Below are positions 34,010 through 44,760 of a stretch of 64,000 bases of DNA, piece after piece (the first letter of the stretch is position 1; each line of letters begins with the position of its first letter). The stretch lies in NCBI GenBank assembly GCA_037957365.1, contig JARHVA010000667.1:4108001-4172000 (forward strand). Direction: 5' to 3'. Below the pieces are notes generated by a model that saw only the letters and a program-made list of their open reading frames with translations, was not told the DNA's origin and made no database searches. Position numbers and translations under genes: made by a program. Source of the DNA: Torreya grandis. Its lineage: Eukaryota > Streptophyta > Pinopsida > Cupressales > Taxaceae.

Positions 34010-34970
34010 AGTGTGTGAAGAATAAATTCATCCCTACAAGACAAGATGTTAAAAAGGTAATTCATGATCCCCCAAGGAACATGCCCATCCCAAACAATCT
34101 TGTCATTACTCCTCCAACTGCCCCTAGGAAAATAGAGCCTTTCTATGTTTCCCTGTTGATAAATGGTCACAAGCTGAGTAATTGCATCAGTGATTCTGGA
34201 GCTTCAGACAATGTCATGCCTGCCAAAGTGGTTAAATCCCTTGGCCTCACATTGACCAAGACATTCAATAGATGTTTCTCCATGGAGAACAAGTAAGTAC
34301 CACTACTAGGGCAAATCAAAGATGCCCAATTTGCATTTATAGCCTTTCCAGACAAAAAAATCAAGATGATTGTCTTGGTGGCTGACGTCCCAGCATCCTA
34401 TGGCATTCTACTTGGATGAAATTTTTGCAAGGATGTAGGAGGAGAACTAAGCATGGACCTTTCTGAGGCAAGGATCCCCATTAAAGGTGTAATGAAGAGA
34501 TTGCTCCTTGAAAAGGAGGCAAAATATGTTGTCACACGGACATCAATGCCTGAAGCTCAAATTGTATTTTAGTCTTCAGGGAGGGGTAATTACTTCTTAT
34601 CCATAGAGGATGTTCAGGTTTCAACTGATGAAAGTCTTGTAGGTGGTGATCCAAATATGGATTTAAATAAGACATTAGAAGAATTAGTAGGGTGCAGTTC
34701 AGATGAAAAAGGATCTTCTTCCTCTAATGAAGAGAAATTTTATAGAAGATCAGTTTTTGATGATGTTTGGATCCTAGAATTTGATGGCAGAAATTCTTCT
34801 ACCAATGTTGAAGCCGGGATTATGTCAATATCTCCTCAAGGATATGTTTTTCCTTATTCATGCAAGTTTCAGTTCAGTAACACCAACAACACTCCTGAGT
34901 ACAAATCACTACCACTCGAAAGGAAGGCTGCTCAAGACCAAGATGTCAAACTCCTTCACACCAAATGAGA
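34010..34970 (+). pseudogene. Protease joined to RNase H-like segment, E
   Basis: IEPFYVSLLINGHKLSNCISDSGASDNVMPAKVVKSLGL (34135-34250) is a retropepsin with an intact D-S-G-A. VADVPASYGILLG (about 34380-34420) is its C-terminal LLG box, followed by a stop where Arg or Trp would be. About 100 codons later, VFDDVWILEFDGRNSSTNVEAGIMSISPQGYVFPYSCKFQFSNTNNTPEY (34756-34905) matches the start of the RNase H domain found downstream of RT in Tat-like gypsy elements. The whole RT (about 500 codons) is missing between them. The splice falls in an acidic Ser-rich linker. Confidence 0.85.
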
Positions 34971-35079
34971 TGTTGAAATTATGATTTATTAGGGATCTGA
35001 GGGGGACAATCAAAACATGTGCTAGACTGAACCAGAAGAACAACAAGCTATGGTAGTAGACCATACTACTGCACACCAA

Positions 35080-35300
35080 AGTTAGGAAGAGGAACTCTTC
35101 ACCAAGAGAGCAAGGATTTATGGTTTTCAGATTGAAGACCACGTCTTGCCATGGGGCAAGAAGAGAGAACCAAAAGGAATGCACAGAAAATGTGATTCCT
35201 GGTGGAGAATTCCATTCACCCATCACTGATTCTAGGGACAAAATGGTTTCCTGCTAGTTTATCAGGATGAAAAGCCATCTTCATTGTCTCACAATAGGCA
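35080..35300 (+). pseudogene. Integrase C-terminal remnant of E
   Basis: FQIEDHVLPWGKKREPKGMHRKCDSWWRIPFT and GFLLVYQDEK resemble the conserved end of gypsy integrases (F-x-V-GD-x-VL-x-W-x-x-x-R...GKH-x-KF-D-x-x-W-x-GPF). The catalytic core upstream is absent. Confidence 0.7.
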
Positions 35301-35535
35301 GCATCTGAATCACTTCAGTTTTTGAAGTATCAGATAAGTTCACCTGTACATATGTACATTTGTATAGTCTTTAGTTTTGTTTTGTGCTTTTCATTTTTGT
35401 TTTTGTCACCTTTCTTTTTGGGTAGCATGACTCCATAGCCCAATGGCATACTTTAAGGCACTGGAGATTCTAGTTTTTACTCCCCTCAGCTATTCCAAGT
35501 TTTCAACTGAAGGAAGTTCCCCAACTGGAGCCAGC

Positions 35536-38500
35536 TGTTGTCCCCCAAAAATATCACTCATTTTTGAGATAACATTTGACAACATTTGAACTATTTTGGT
35601 CCAACAGACCAAAATCCTCTCTCCCCTTCTCAAAAATTGTTTTGGGCATTCAAATTCTTCATTATTCAAGCTTTTTCAGATTTCTACAGACTCTGTAGGC
35701 TTGAATCTATGGACTCTATAGGCTTAAATCTATGAACTCAGTTCTACAAACTTCATAGGAAGGAATCTACGGACCCAAATCTACTGACTCTACAAGCTTG
35801 AATCTATAGACTCTATAGGAAGGAATCTATGAACTCATATCTATAGACTCTGTAGGTTTAAATCTACAAAATCTATAGATATGTAACTACAGACTCAACA
35901 TGCTTGAAATCAATAGGTTCAACAAGTTCAACAGGTTCAAAGGCTTCTACAGGTGAGTTCAATCAAAATGACAAGTTTCCAACACTTAGTCATTTTTTAG
36001 GATTGGTTCAATGTCTTGGTTCAACCAAAAGAATTCATCAACAAGCTTCTATGTAGTGTTTGAACTATTGAACCTTTAAACCTTAAACCATTTTGGTTCA
36101 ATGGTTTCAAAGGTTCAACATCATCAGTAAGATTTAAGTGCATTTTTCAAGGTTTAAAGTTCAACCACTTCAAGGTTCAATGGCTTCAAAACACTTATCA
36201 AAGAAAAGAAGGCTTGAACCATTGAATCGTTGAACCATTGAACCACTTTGGTTCAAAGGTTCAACAGGTTCAATAGGTTCAACAGCCATATGTCTCAACA
36301 CGGTTTGGTTCAAAGCATTTGGTTCAAGTGGTCAAGTGAATGAGTGGAACACAAGAAAGCGATTGAACCATTAAACCATTGAAACTTGAACCAACAAGGT
36401 TCAATGGGTTCAACAATTCAATGGGTTAAATCAGTTCAAAACAATCAAAAGACTTAGAAAAAAATATGGCTTCAAAAGTGATTGAACTGTTGAACCAAAG
36501 TTGGTTCAATCGATCAGTTCAATCGGCAGGTTCAAAGGGCTGCCCCAAAGCCAAAGGAAAAAGTGTCCTTATAGAGGGCAATGAACCATATTGAGTGTCC
36601 TTGTAGAGGGCAATGAACAAAGCCAAGTGCCCTTGCAGAGGGTGGTGAGCAAAAGTGGATAAAGATAATTCCTTCAAAAAAGTGAACTAAGGACAAACAA
36701 CCCTTACAGAGGACAAGCAGGGAACATGCAGACTGCTTCAAAGACCATGTGAAGAGCAAGGAATTATTTCAAAAAAGTTCCCACAAAAAAGTTAACAAGG
36801 CACAAGTCTTTTGGACATTTTGTCTGAATAAATTTAGTCGAGGAGAAAATCCTGATAGAAAGCAAAAGTCTGTCGAAGAAAAACAAAGGCCCGACAGGAA
36901 GAAAGAATGAAGGAAAGAAAGGAATAATTCCTTCAGACAAAATGTCTGAAGGAAAAGCCCAAAGCAAAAGTTCATCGATGAAGACAAAACCTGTCGAGGA
37001 GAAAGAAGCCCGAAGGCCATTCTAAGACCACCCAAAGGGTATGTGCCCTTGCAGGGGGCTCTCGCTAAGAAAAAGGGACCTTTCTCAAGACCCCAAAGGA
37101 TAGGTCCCCTCTGAGAAGGACAAAACAATAATGCCGAAGGAATTGCTGAAGAGATTGATGGGCCTGTAGATGTCAAATTTGAGTGCCATGAACTAATCGT
37201 TGAGATCCAAACACCCAGTGACATCCTTACAGCTATCAAATTGAGGGCAGTGAACTAGTCATTGGCTTTCAAGCGATAACCGGCCTGAAGATGTCAAATT
37301 TATAGAAATGAAATAGTTGTTGATCTTTAAAAGCTAGAACACATACTTGAATGCAAAAGGCCAAAACATCAAAGGGAAAAACTGCTGATGGAAGAATGTA
37401 AGGAGCCAACAAGATCGAAAGAGATAGCTCGAGAGCTCAGATCGCACAGATAAGGATGAAATATAGCAAAGAAAGGGGGAACGATAGAGAAAGATCAAAA
37501 ATATTCGTGCATAAGATATGTTTCTAGAAGGTAAAGCAGCCCACCGGGTGGACATTGGAAGAGCATGAACATTCAATGGCGTGACCCATTTTTTTGCATC
37601 AAGTAAAGCAAATAGTTATACGCACATCAGGAAACACATTAGGTGGCCCATATTAAAGACTGACGCTCGATCCCAGCATAGCCCATGGACAAAATTTAAA
37701 ATGCATTAAAGTCATTGAATGCATTGTAACACATTTTTGTGAAACAAAGCGCCCAAGTCTTTCTTGGAGCACTATATATTGGACTCTCTCTTATTGTTTT
37801 AGGGGATCTCAGTCTGTAATAAAAAATGAAACTCTACCCGAATTGAAATGCATTACTGAGACTTTGAGCTCAGATTGTTGATCATATTTCATTTTTTGAA
37901 TAAGAAAACAAGTGACTTTTTAGACTTTGTAACTTGGTTGTTGGGGAAATTGTTCTTATGTTTGTTTCCTTAATACATTTTTTGTCCATTTGATTAAATA
38001 AGAAAAATTAGTGAAAGTGATCAAGAAGGTGTCCTGAAGCTAGTTGTGGAGAGACTTTGTGCTGCCACAATTGTCTTTAGTTTGTCTATTTTTCTATTCC
38101 TGTGTAAAGGATCTTGGGATGACTTTGTGCCCTCATTATCCTTCATATTTTGTTTTTATGTAAAAGACCTTGGGACGACTTTGTGCCCTCATTTTCTTTC
38201 GTATTTCACTCTTTGGCAGTTGAGGTGGAGATTTTGTGCCTCATTTCATTCTACTATGTTACTGCACCCTGTTACAGTTACTTATCATCACCCAAAAAAT
38301 TCCTTTTGTTTGTTGAATAACACTTCTGAAAGAAGAGGAGTGTCTTCTATCATTTCATTAGGATTTCTCCTTTGATTTGTGAAAATCATCTCTGAAAAAA
38401 GAGAGATGGATGGTTTATCCTACCCTTGAGTGTTATTTTTTATTTTTATATATAGTATATAGCTCCTGCATATCTACAAGGAACCTCCCCTTGATGAGAG

Positions 38501-38623
38501 GAGAGATTTGTCCCCTTTTGATGTAGTAAACCTGCACATCTGGCCAACCAATTTCCCTATGCTGTGGTTAAAGAGACCTATTTTGCTCATTAGTTAGTTG
38601 ATCAACAAAATATTCACCCAACA
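35536..38623 (+). repeat. 3' LTR of E (3088 bp)
   Basis: It starts TGTTGTCCCCC, matches 29023-32140 along its length with the same repeat fields in the same order, and ends TTCACCCAACA before AGTAG. It carries the same TATA context at 37773-37780. Confidence 0.9.
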
Positions 38624-38849
38624 AGTAGGATAAAGCATATTGCAGTAAAGTACCATCTTGTTAGACAGATGATTGATAAAGAAAATGTAGCACTTGAAAA
38701 GGTTCACACAGAGGAAAATAGTGTTGATATGATCACAAAACTAGTATTGTTAGAGAATCTAAAATGGTGTTTGGATTCTCTTGTATTGTAGAAAAGGTGA
38801 TGAGTTGGTCGGTAAGATATTACACAAATTTTTTTGTCAAGGTAGAGAT
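38624..38849 (+). pseudogene. RNase H C-terminus of D, part 3
   Basis: After the AGTAG duplication the reading RIKHIAVKYHLVRQMIDKENVALEKVHTEENSVDMITKLV is the standard last block of copia RNase H (RTKHID-x-RYHFIR...T-x-x-N-x-AD-x-x-TK). It stops soon after WCLDSLVL. aggtagagat (38840-38849) is the polypurine tract. Confidence 0.9.
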
Positions 38850-39390
38850 TGTTAAATGTATGACAATAAAGTTAAATTTAGGACCCTTTTGCGATGTAGT
38901 TTATATCCCACTTTTACAAGGGGGTGTGGGGGGCATTGTTGCAAGGGATTTTGGGGTGAATCAACATCCTATAGAGCCCTCCTAATGGGGGTTCAAAGAT
39001 AGTGCCCCTGAAGCAAAAAATCAAGCAGTCAAACCCTTGTTTTTAGGAAGACAAATTCCACCAGATTCTATTTTTAGAATAAAAGTCCTAATAGAATTTT
39101 TTCACTCTATTTTTAGGAGGAAGAATATTAACGGTGATTTTCCTCCAATTAGACGTATTTATCTTTGTAGATTATGCATGTAATCTACATAGTGAGTTCA
39201 TATTTAATATGTTCATCTTAGAATTAATAAAGCTTGATATCTTGCTCCATAGATGTTTCCTCAGCTTGATAATATTTTACCACATAAATCTTGTTTTTTG
39301 TCTCATGTATATTGAAGTTTATTTATTTAATTATCTCTATAATTGTATTCTATTTTTTTACATAATTATAGAGTGTGTGGTTTCCTAACA
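38850..39390 (+). repeat. 3' LTR of D (541 bp)
   Basis: It begins TGTTAAATG next to the polypurine tract and ends TTCCTAACA, giving a TGTTA...TAACA terminal inverted repeat. With no partner LTR in the window, the end at 39390 rests on that terminus alone. Confidence 0.65.
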
Positions 39391-39982
39391 ATTTGAACTT
39401 GCAATATGTGAGAGAAAACAAAGCAAAAATGAGAAATGAGTTAGAGATATAACTTTTATATTGACCGTAAGAAAATCTAGGGCAACATTTGAAATCCCTA
39501 GATCTTAGGACTCAGACTCATTTAATCCAAAGGTTATGATTTAATCCACCACTTGCAAGTGGGAAAAAGTTCTTTGACTTTAAAATTTAAATCTTAAGTT
39601 ATTCAATTTTACTCTTAATGTATTTAAATGGAATTTAACATTTCTATTTAAATGTAAATCAATTCTTTTCCATTTACACTATAAAAATGAATAATTAAAT
39701 ATTTAAATTACAAGTTAAATGTATTTTTATTTGTTTATTTTTACACATTAGTCTTCTTAAGTCAATAATTAAATAAATTGTTTTTCCTCCTAACCTTTAA
39801 AGGGTGTTATTTAATTCTAAGTGGTAAATAATAATATATAAATAAATTTTATTAATTTTATTATTTGTGGGTAATTTAAATGGAATAAAAACATTTAATT
39901 TACTTTTATTTTAAATTTTGAACTAATTATTATTTGACTAGTTTATTAATTTTAATTTTAGATTTAATTACTTGGATTTATT
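39391..39982. other. AT-rich DNA between D and F
   Basis: About 590 bp, very AT-rich, dominated by taatt/aattta words. I see no open frame with a recognisable domain, no RNA gene and no clear repeat boundary. Confidence 0.5.
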
Positions 39983-39987
39983 TATTT

Positions 39988-40303
39988 TATTGGTATAGAA
40001 TATTACTTTCTTGCTCTTTAGCTTACTTAAGTGTTATTTTATTGGAGATATTTTATCCCACATTTACGAGGATGATGGGTTTACATCTTACTTCCATCTA
40101 TATTGGAGAAGTTGGTCCCACATGCATAAGATGGTCAGGGTTCTCTCATCTTCTTTTTATTTTTACATCTCTATTGTAAACTATTTGATATAAAATAGAG
40201 TGGATAATAGATAGTTTATTCTTTATGAGTAATGCAATAGCTTCATAGTTGTGATAATGGATTCATGGAGAGATCTTGTTGAAGAGTCTTCTTAACTTTA
40301 TCA
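39988..40303 (+). repeat. 5' LTR of F (316 bp)
   Basis: It starts TATTGGTATAG (TG mutated to TA) and ends TTTATCA directly before the PBS. It aligns over its full length with 42843-43159. Confidence 0.9.
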
Positions 40304-40315
40304 TGGTATCAGAGC
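40304..40315 (+). promoter_or_regulatory. Primer binding site of F
   Basis: TGGTATCAGAGC follows the LTR without a gap. Confidence 0.9.
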
Positions 40316-42833
40316 GGCCTCTAACTTCAATTTTTTGCATTATTTGTCTACTTCTTAGATAAGTTGTATGGTTTCTTTTCAAATCTAATTGTTTTTAATT
40401 CATATTCAAAACACCTCTAGTATGAAGAGTTTCGGATTTTGAGTATGCTAAATTCTATATTGTTTAGATCTAATCAGTTATAATGATTTGCATTTGATTT
40501 TTTTAGATCTATTGTGTTGGCCATACATTTTTTTGAAGAAATTATAAAAAAAAATCATAAAATCATAACTATTTTGAAGATCAATTTTATCTTAACATAG
40601 GTGTCTAATTCAAAAAATTCTTTCACTGCTGGAAAAAAGACTTCGAGAGGTTTTCATAAAGTGGTTATAATAAATATTTCGATCAATATCAAAGGAGATA
40701 TGAGGCTCTGAAGTTGACCATGTGATTCTATTTTTTTACAATTTTTTTATGTGCGATCAAGAAAAAAAATTAGATCTTGTATTTAAACTGAAAAATTAGC
40801 ATGGAAGATTGACCTATGTAGAAGATTGTTCTTTTCTTTTGCTGCATATTTTCCTTCAAATATATTTTTTATAGATTTGGTAGAAATAATTTAATTTTAT
40901 CCAAGCATTTAATATTTTTTGGTGTAATGTTTCATTTTTGACCTATTTATGATGGGATAACCTTGTAAAAACTATATCTTTTGATCAATAACTCAAAATC
41001 AAGTGTTATTTATTTGAAAGTGTTTATTTTTTAATGTCTAATTTATTAGTGTCATTTATTTTGTAAAAATACACTAAAATGTAAAGTGAGAAATTTAAGG
41101 GGTTATACAATAACCATGGAGGATTTTCTCTCTGATAGTAATTTTCAATTGTGACTAGCATCCTAATTGCATGAGATTTAGCCTAAATTACTCTTTCTTG
41201 GTCCAGATTGTATTGTTTATGCCACTCTTGCACTTTACACTATCTCAAACACATTTTTGACTAAAATAGATGTCCTTTATATGTGATTTATAGGTTGTTA
41301 TTTTTGGTAGTTGATCATTTCAGGTGTGTTTTTGCATACATAATAGTTTTTTTGTCATTTTCCATACTCTTCCATTAGCACACGACATGATCTATTCTAG
41401 TTTATGCATTGACACTTTGACACACTTACAGTTTGTGTCATATCTACATCAAGGGTCCTTACTTACTGCTTTGCCTTCTTCTATGGAGACACTTTTTCGC
41501 TTCCTTATTTTTAAAGCATCTCTCATGATTAGTGATGACTTCTTTGATAGGTCGATAGTCTCCTTATTTGGATCTATTCTGGTGAAGCCCAGTGTCTTCT
41601 TTATTTCTATTTAAATTTTTTAATGTATAAAATATATTATATTCTTACTAATTTATAAAGTGCCATAGGAGGTTTGTTAATTCATCCTTGTCTATCTTCA
41701 TACATTTATGTGCTCTATTCTAGGCACCTTTTCACTTCTTCAGTTGCTTGTCTCTTCCATCACTTCCAGAGCCATCCTCTTTGAGAGATATTTTCTATAT
41801 TTTTGACACCACTTTTCAAATAGTTGGAAATCTCCCACAACTTGAAGTGTAATTATTCAAATAAATTCCAATGTCACCTTGTCTTCTTTGATAGTTTGAC
41901 AGTCTCTTTCAGCTTGATATAGAGCTATTATGGTGTATACAGTGTCAGCTTGTTCGGTGTTTGACTAGTCAATTCAGACCACTCATGTAAACCTTTTTAT
42001 CCACTCCACCCATTTAGCATTATGGGGGGTTGTTCATATAGTTTTTTATTGTCACTCCACCCAATCAGCGTTATAGGGGGTGCAATGTATATTTTGCTTC
42101 TTAGGTGTTGAGTGTTCCTTGCACATGCAGTACTCTTTTGTAATTTAGACACTATTGATAGTCTTATTAATTAAAGCTATTATGATGAAGCCTAGTATCA
42201 GTATTTTTTGTGATCTAGTAGTGGATTTGGATCACTCATGTAGATTGGGTTCCTTTGTGACTTTTGAGCACTTGGAGTGTGGACTACTTCAGCATCATCT
42301 TTGGGGGGCTTTCTATCTCTCTCTTCTTCTTTTCTCTCTTTTGGGGGAGCTTTTCATACGACTTTTCTCCTTTTTCTCTACTTTATGAGAGTTATATGTA
42401 TATTTTATACTTTTTTGAGTATGTTTTGGATTCCTCCTTTGTACATGGTATCTTATTGAGTCACTTTTTTTGTCAGAACCCATATGAAGATTTTTACTTG
42501 TCTCCATGGCCTTCTTAATGATTCTTATAGTGATGCCAGTGTAGTATCCCCACTAATAACACCAATGCGACAACCTCACTAGTATTTGTTCTCACTTCTC
42601 ACCATCTTATTGGAGGGTATTCAAGAAATGCTTCCTTGAGTTCAATATCATTCTACCCAATATTCTAGAGTGCAATGTTCATATTCAGTGATCCTCATAT
42701 TTATCACCATTCTTACTTTCACTTGGAGGTTATAATGACCCAACATCCATGTATTTTAGAAATATGGATTGGTATCTATAGGGACACATGGATTCACACT
42801 ACATCCTTTATTATACCTACACAATATACACTT
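40316..42833 (+). other. Internal non-coding region of F
   Basis: The tract is T-rich on the plus strand and has no recognised gene. actccaccca...ttatRggggg is tandemly repeated at 42002-42029 and 42053-42080 (51-bp step). Phrases such as ccactcatgta and gatgaagccYagt recur at looser spacing, so the region grew partly by internal duplication. Confidence 0.6.
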
Positions 42834-42842
42834 AAATGGGGG
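42834..42842 (+). promoter_or_regulatory. Polypurine tract of F
   Basis: AAATGGGGG sits immediately before TGTTGG of the right LTR. Confidence 0.8.
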
Positions 42843-43159
42843 TGTTGGTGTAGGATATTACTTTCTTAATCTTTACCTTATTTAGGTATTGTTTCATTGG
42901 AGATGTTTTATCCCATATTCATGAGGATGATGGGTTTATGTCTTACTTCCACCTATATTGGGGAAGTTATTCCCACATGCATGGGATGGTCAAGATTCTC
43001 CTATCTTCTTCCTATTTGTACATCTCTATTATAACCTATTTGATATAGAATAGAGTAGATAATAGATAGTTTATTCTTTATGAGCAATGCATTAGCTTCC
43101 TAGCTATGGTAATAAATTTATGAAGAGATCTTAGTTGAAGAGTCTTCTTAACTCTATCA
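42843..43159 (+). repeat. 3' LTR of F (317 bp)
   Basis: It runs from TGTTGGTGTAGG to CTCTATCA, followed by TATTT. Confidence 0.9.
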
Positions 43160-43164
43160 TATTT

Positions 43165-43640
43165 AACTTGGATAGTTAAACATTTTATAAATCAGAATAA
43201 GTATCCCTCTCCTTAGGATTTAATATGGTGTCTTTTAATTATGTGGTTGGGAATGACAATTATTTAAAGACTATTTAAATGATTTATTGAAACAAACTTA
43301 AACTATCCAATTTACTAATTAACGACACCTTAATAGTTGAAACAATGTATTGTAATGTATTTTTTTAAGTGATATAAGTAATAATAATTAAGAATTACCT
43401 TTATTGAGATTAATAAGATAAGAAGACATCCTTTGAAGTATTTGAAAATAATAGTTATTGATTATCAAAAGAGACATTTTAATAAACTGAGTTTTTGATA
43501 TTAAATTAATTTATCTAATTATTTAATGAAACCTTAGTAGTGAAGTGAGCCCAGTTAAACTGAGTGGTGTATGCACTTAGCTTGGTTATACGAATAATGT
43601 AGTCTTAGTAGTTTTTTTAAAAAAAAAGTTAGCATTTTAT
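43165..43640. other. AT-rich DNA right of F, nothing recognised
   Basis: About 475 bp of AT-rich sequence without a supportable gene or repeat boundary. Joined to 39982 it would be the F target region. Confidence 0.4.
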
Positions 43641-43642
43641 GG

Positions 43643-44387
43643 GTTTTATTTAGGTGAAATTTTTGGGAATTACATGTTGGCACACTCTAAAAGAGGATCC
43701 CAGTGTCTTTGATGAGGTATACTTAGAGGGGATCCAGTCAACAAATAAGCTGGGCATGCTAGTAGAATGATTGATACAAAAAGAAAAGGGCATAAGGGAT
43801 GGTATTGAATAAACATGGGATAAAGCACACATAGAGTTTGTAGGGAAACTTAAGGGATGTGAGGAACTCCTAAATAATCTCAGTGAGAAAGTTTCCATGG
43901 CTAAGCAAATTTTCTAGAATGTTTCCTAGAAAATTTTAGTGATCTTGTCACATTTATATAAGTAGTAGAAACAATATGCTTTGTCCACATATGTATACTT
44001 GAAAAAGGAAAAATTGAAGGAATCCACCATCTAAAATAATTGGAAGACATTAGCCAGAGAATTACCATGAGTCTATAAAAGCTTAAAGAGAGATTCAAGG
44101 GTCTTAAGTGATAAATGGTGGAGGAAATCATATTAAAGGACACCCTTAAATAAATGACTAAAAGGTTAAATGATATAAAAAAGAGGTTATAATTACTTAG
44201 TATCCACCTTTTGAGTTTTATGGTTTAATTATGTGCATCTCCACCATCACCAAAGAAGCTAAGGCTATACTTATGCACTTGATCAGCATTAAAGTTGAAT
44301 TGACCAGAGAGGCATCAGAGTTCCTTATTGATATCTTGACTATTGGTGAGTTATCTAAAGGTGGTCAACTAAATTAGTGTGGGGTTA
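43643..44387 (+). pseudogene. Decayed reading frame of unknown origin
   Basis: In frame from about 43655 the plus strand reads FLGITCWHTLKEDPSVFDEV, EGIQSTNKLGMLVE, TWDKAHIEFVGKLKGCEELLNNLSEKV and later LKKEKLKEST, with stops at intervals. The composition is protein-like, unlike the flanks. A second frame near 44225 (TITKEAKAILMHLISIKVELTREASEFL) ends KGGQLN-stop just before a G-rich run. I recognise no family. Its place directly before a possible polypurine tract and LTR start suggests the last gene of an LTR element. Confidence 0.35.
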
Positions 44388-44760
44388 TGTTGACCCCATA
44401 TTTTGATATATTTTGACAAGTTGGATAGTTTAGTGTGGCATAAAAACACCCCAAGTCCTAATAGTGTGACATTGAAACAATAAGTTACGTCCATGTGTGC
44501 ATATAAAAACATAAAAATAAAAGGTAGAAAAGATCACATAAATCCAAGAACTATTAAGGAATTCATGAATATGGATGATGAAATTTATGATGTGTGACTT
44601 GTCTCTGACAAGCAGATAAGATGTTATGAAAAATGATGAGGTAGTTGACCTTGATCAAAACGTCACATTAACTGCCAGGGGATGGTAGATGAGGTAACTC
44701 ATGACATGTAGATTCCTTAAAGTTATATAAAAGGTATGCATTTGGGAATAAAGAGAGAGT
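44388..44760 (+). repeat. Possible LTR start (TGTTGACCCC) with TATA-like box, end unknown
   Basis: agtgtggggtta (44376-44387) resembles a polypurine tract, and TGTTGACCCC follows. ttatataaaagg near 44732 is a good TATA-like box. I find no second copy in the window and cannot place the other end. Confidence 0.3.

Larger units (their letters stand above)
29023..38623 (+). mobile_element. Ty3/gypsy element E with 3.1-kb LTRs and a deleted pol
   Basis: The element is 9.6 kb, with LTRs of 3118 and 3088 bp and a 3395-bp internal region. The internal order is PBS, gag, protease, an RNase H-like segment and an integrase C-terminus; RT and the integrase core are missing. The RNase H type (WILEFDG...NNTPEY) is the kind found next to RT in Tat-lineage elements, so I lean to a Tat-like origin without certainty. 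It is flanked by AGTAG. The first 100 bp of the LTRs differ at four sites, all transitions. Confidence 0.9.
21034..39390 (+). mobile_element. 5'-truncated Ty1/copia element D with two nested elements
   Basis: Gag, protease, integrase, RT and RNase H remnants in copia order are split by A3 and E and end in one LTR (38850-39390). About 4.3 kb remains after removing A3 and E. No matching 5' LTR was found upstream; gag-like sequence begins at the junction with B near 21030. The two insertions fall at precise points of RT and RNase H, and the reading resumes beyond each TSD. Confidence 0.88.
39988..43159 (+). mobile_element. Non-coding LTR element F (TRIM/LARD-like)
   Basis: LTRs of 316 and 317 bp enclose 2539 bp. 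A PBS abuts the left LTR and a polypurine tract abuts the right one. TATTT flanks both ends (39983-39987 and 43160-43164). No gag or pol motif is visible in six frames; the longest plus frames (41324-41614, 42264-42518) are Phe/Ser/Leu-rich without known motifs. The PBS type indicates copia-like priming. It has the parts needed to be copied but would need proteins supplied by another element. Confidence 0.9.
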
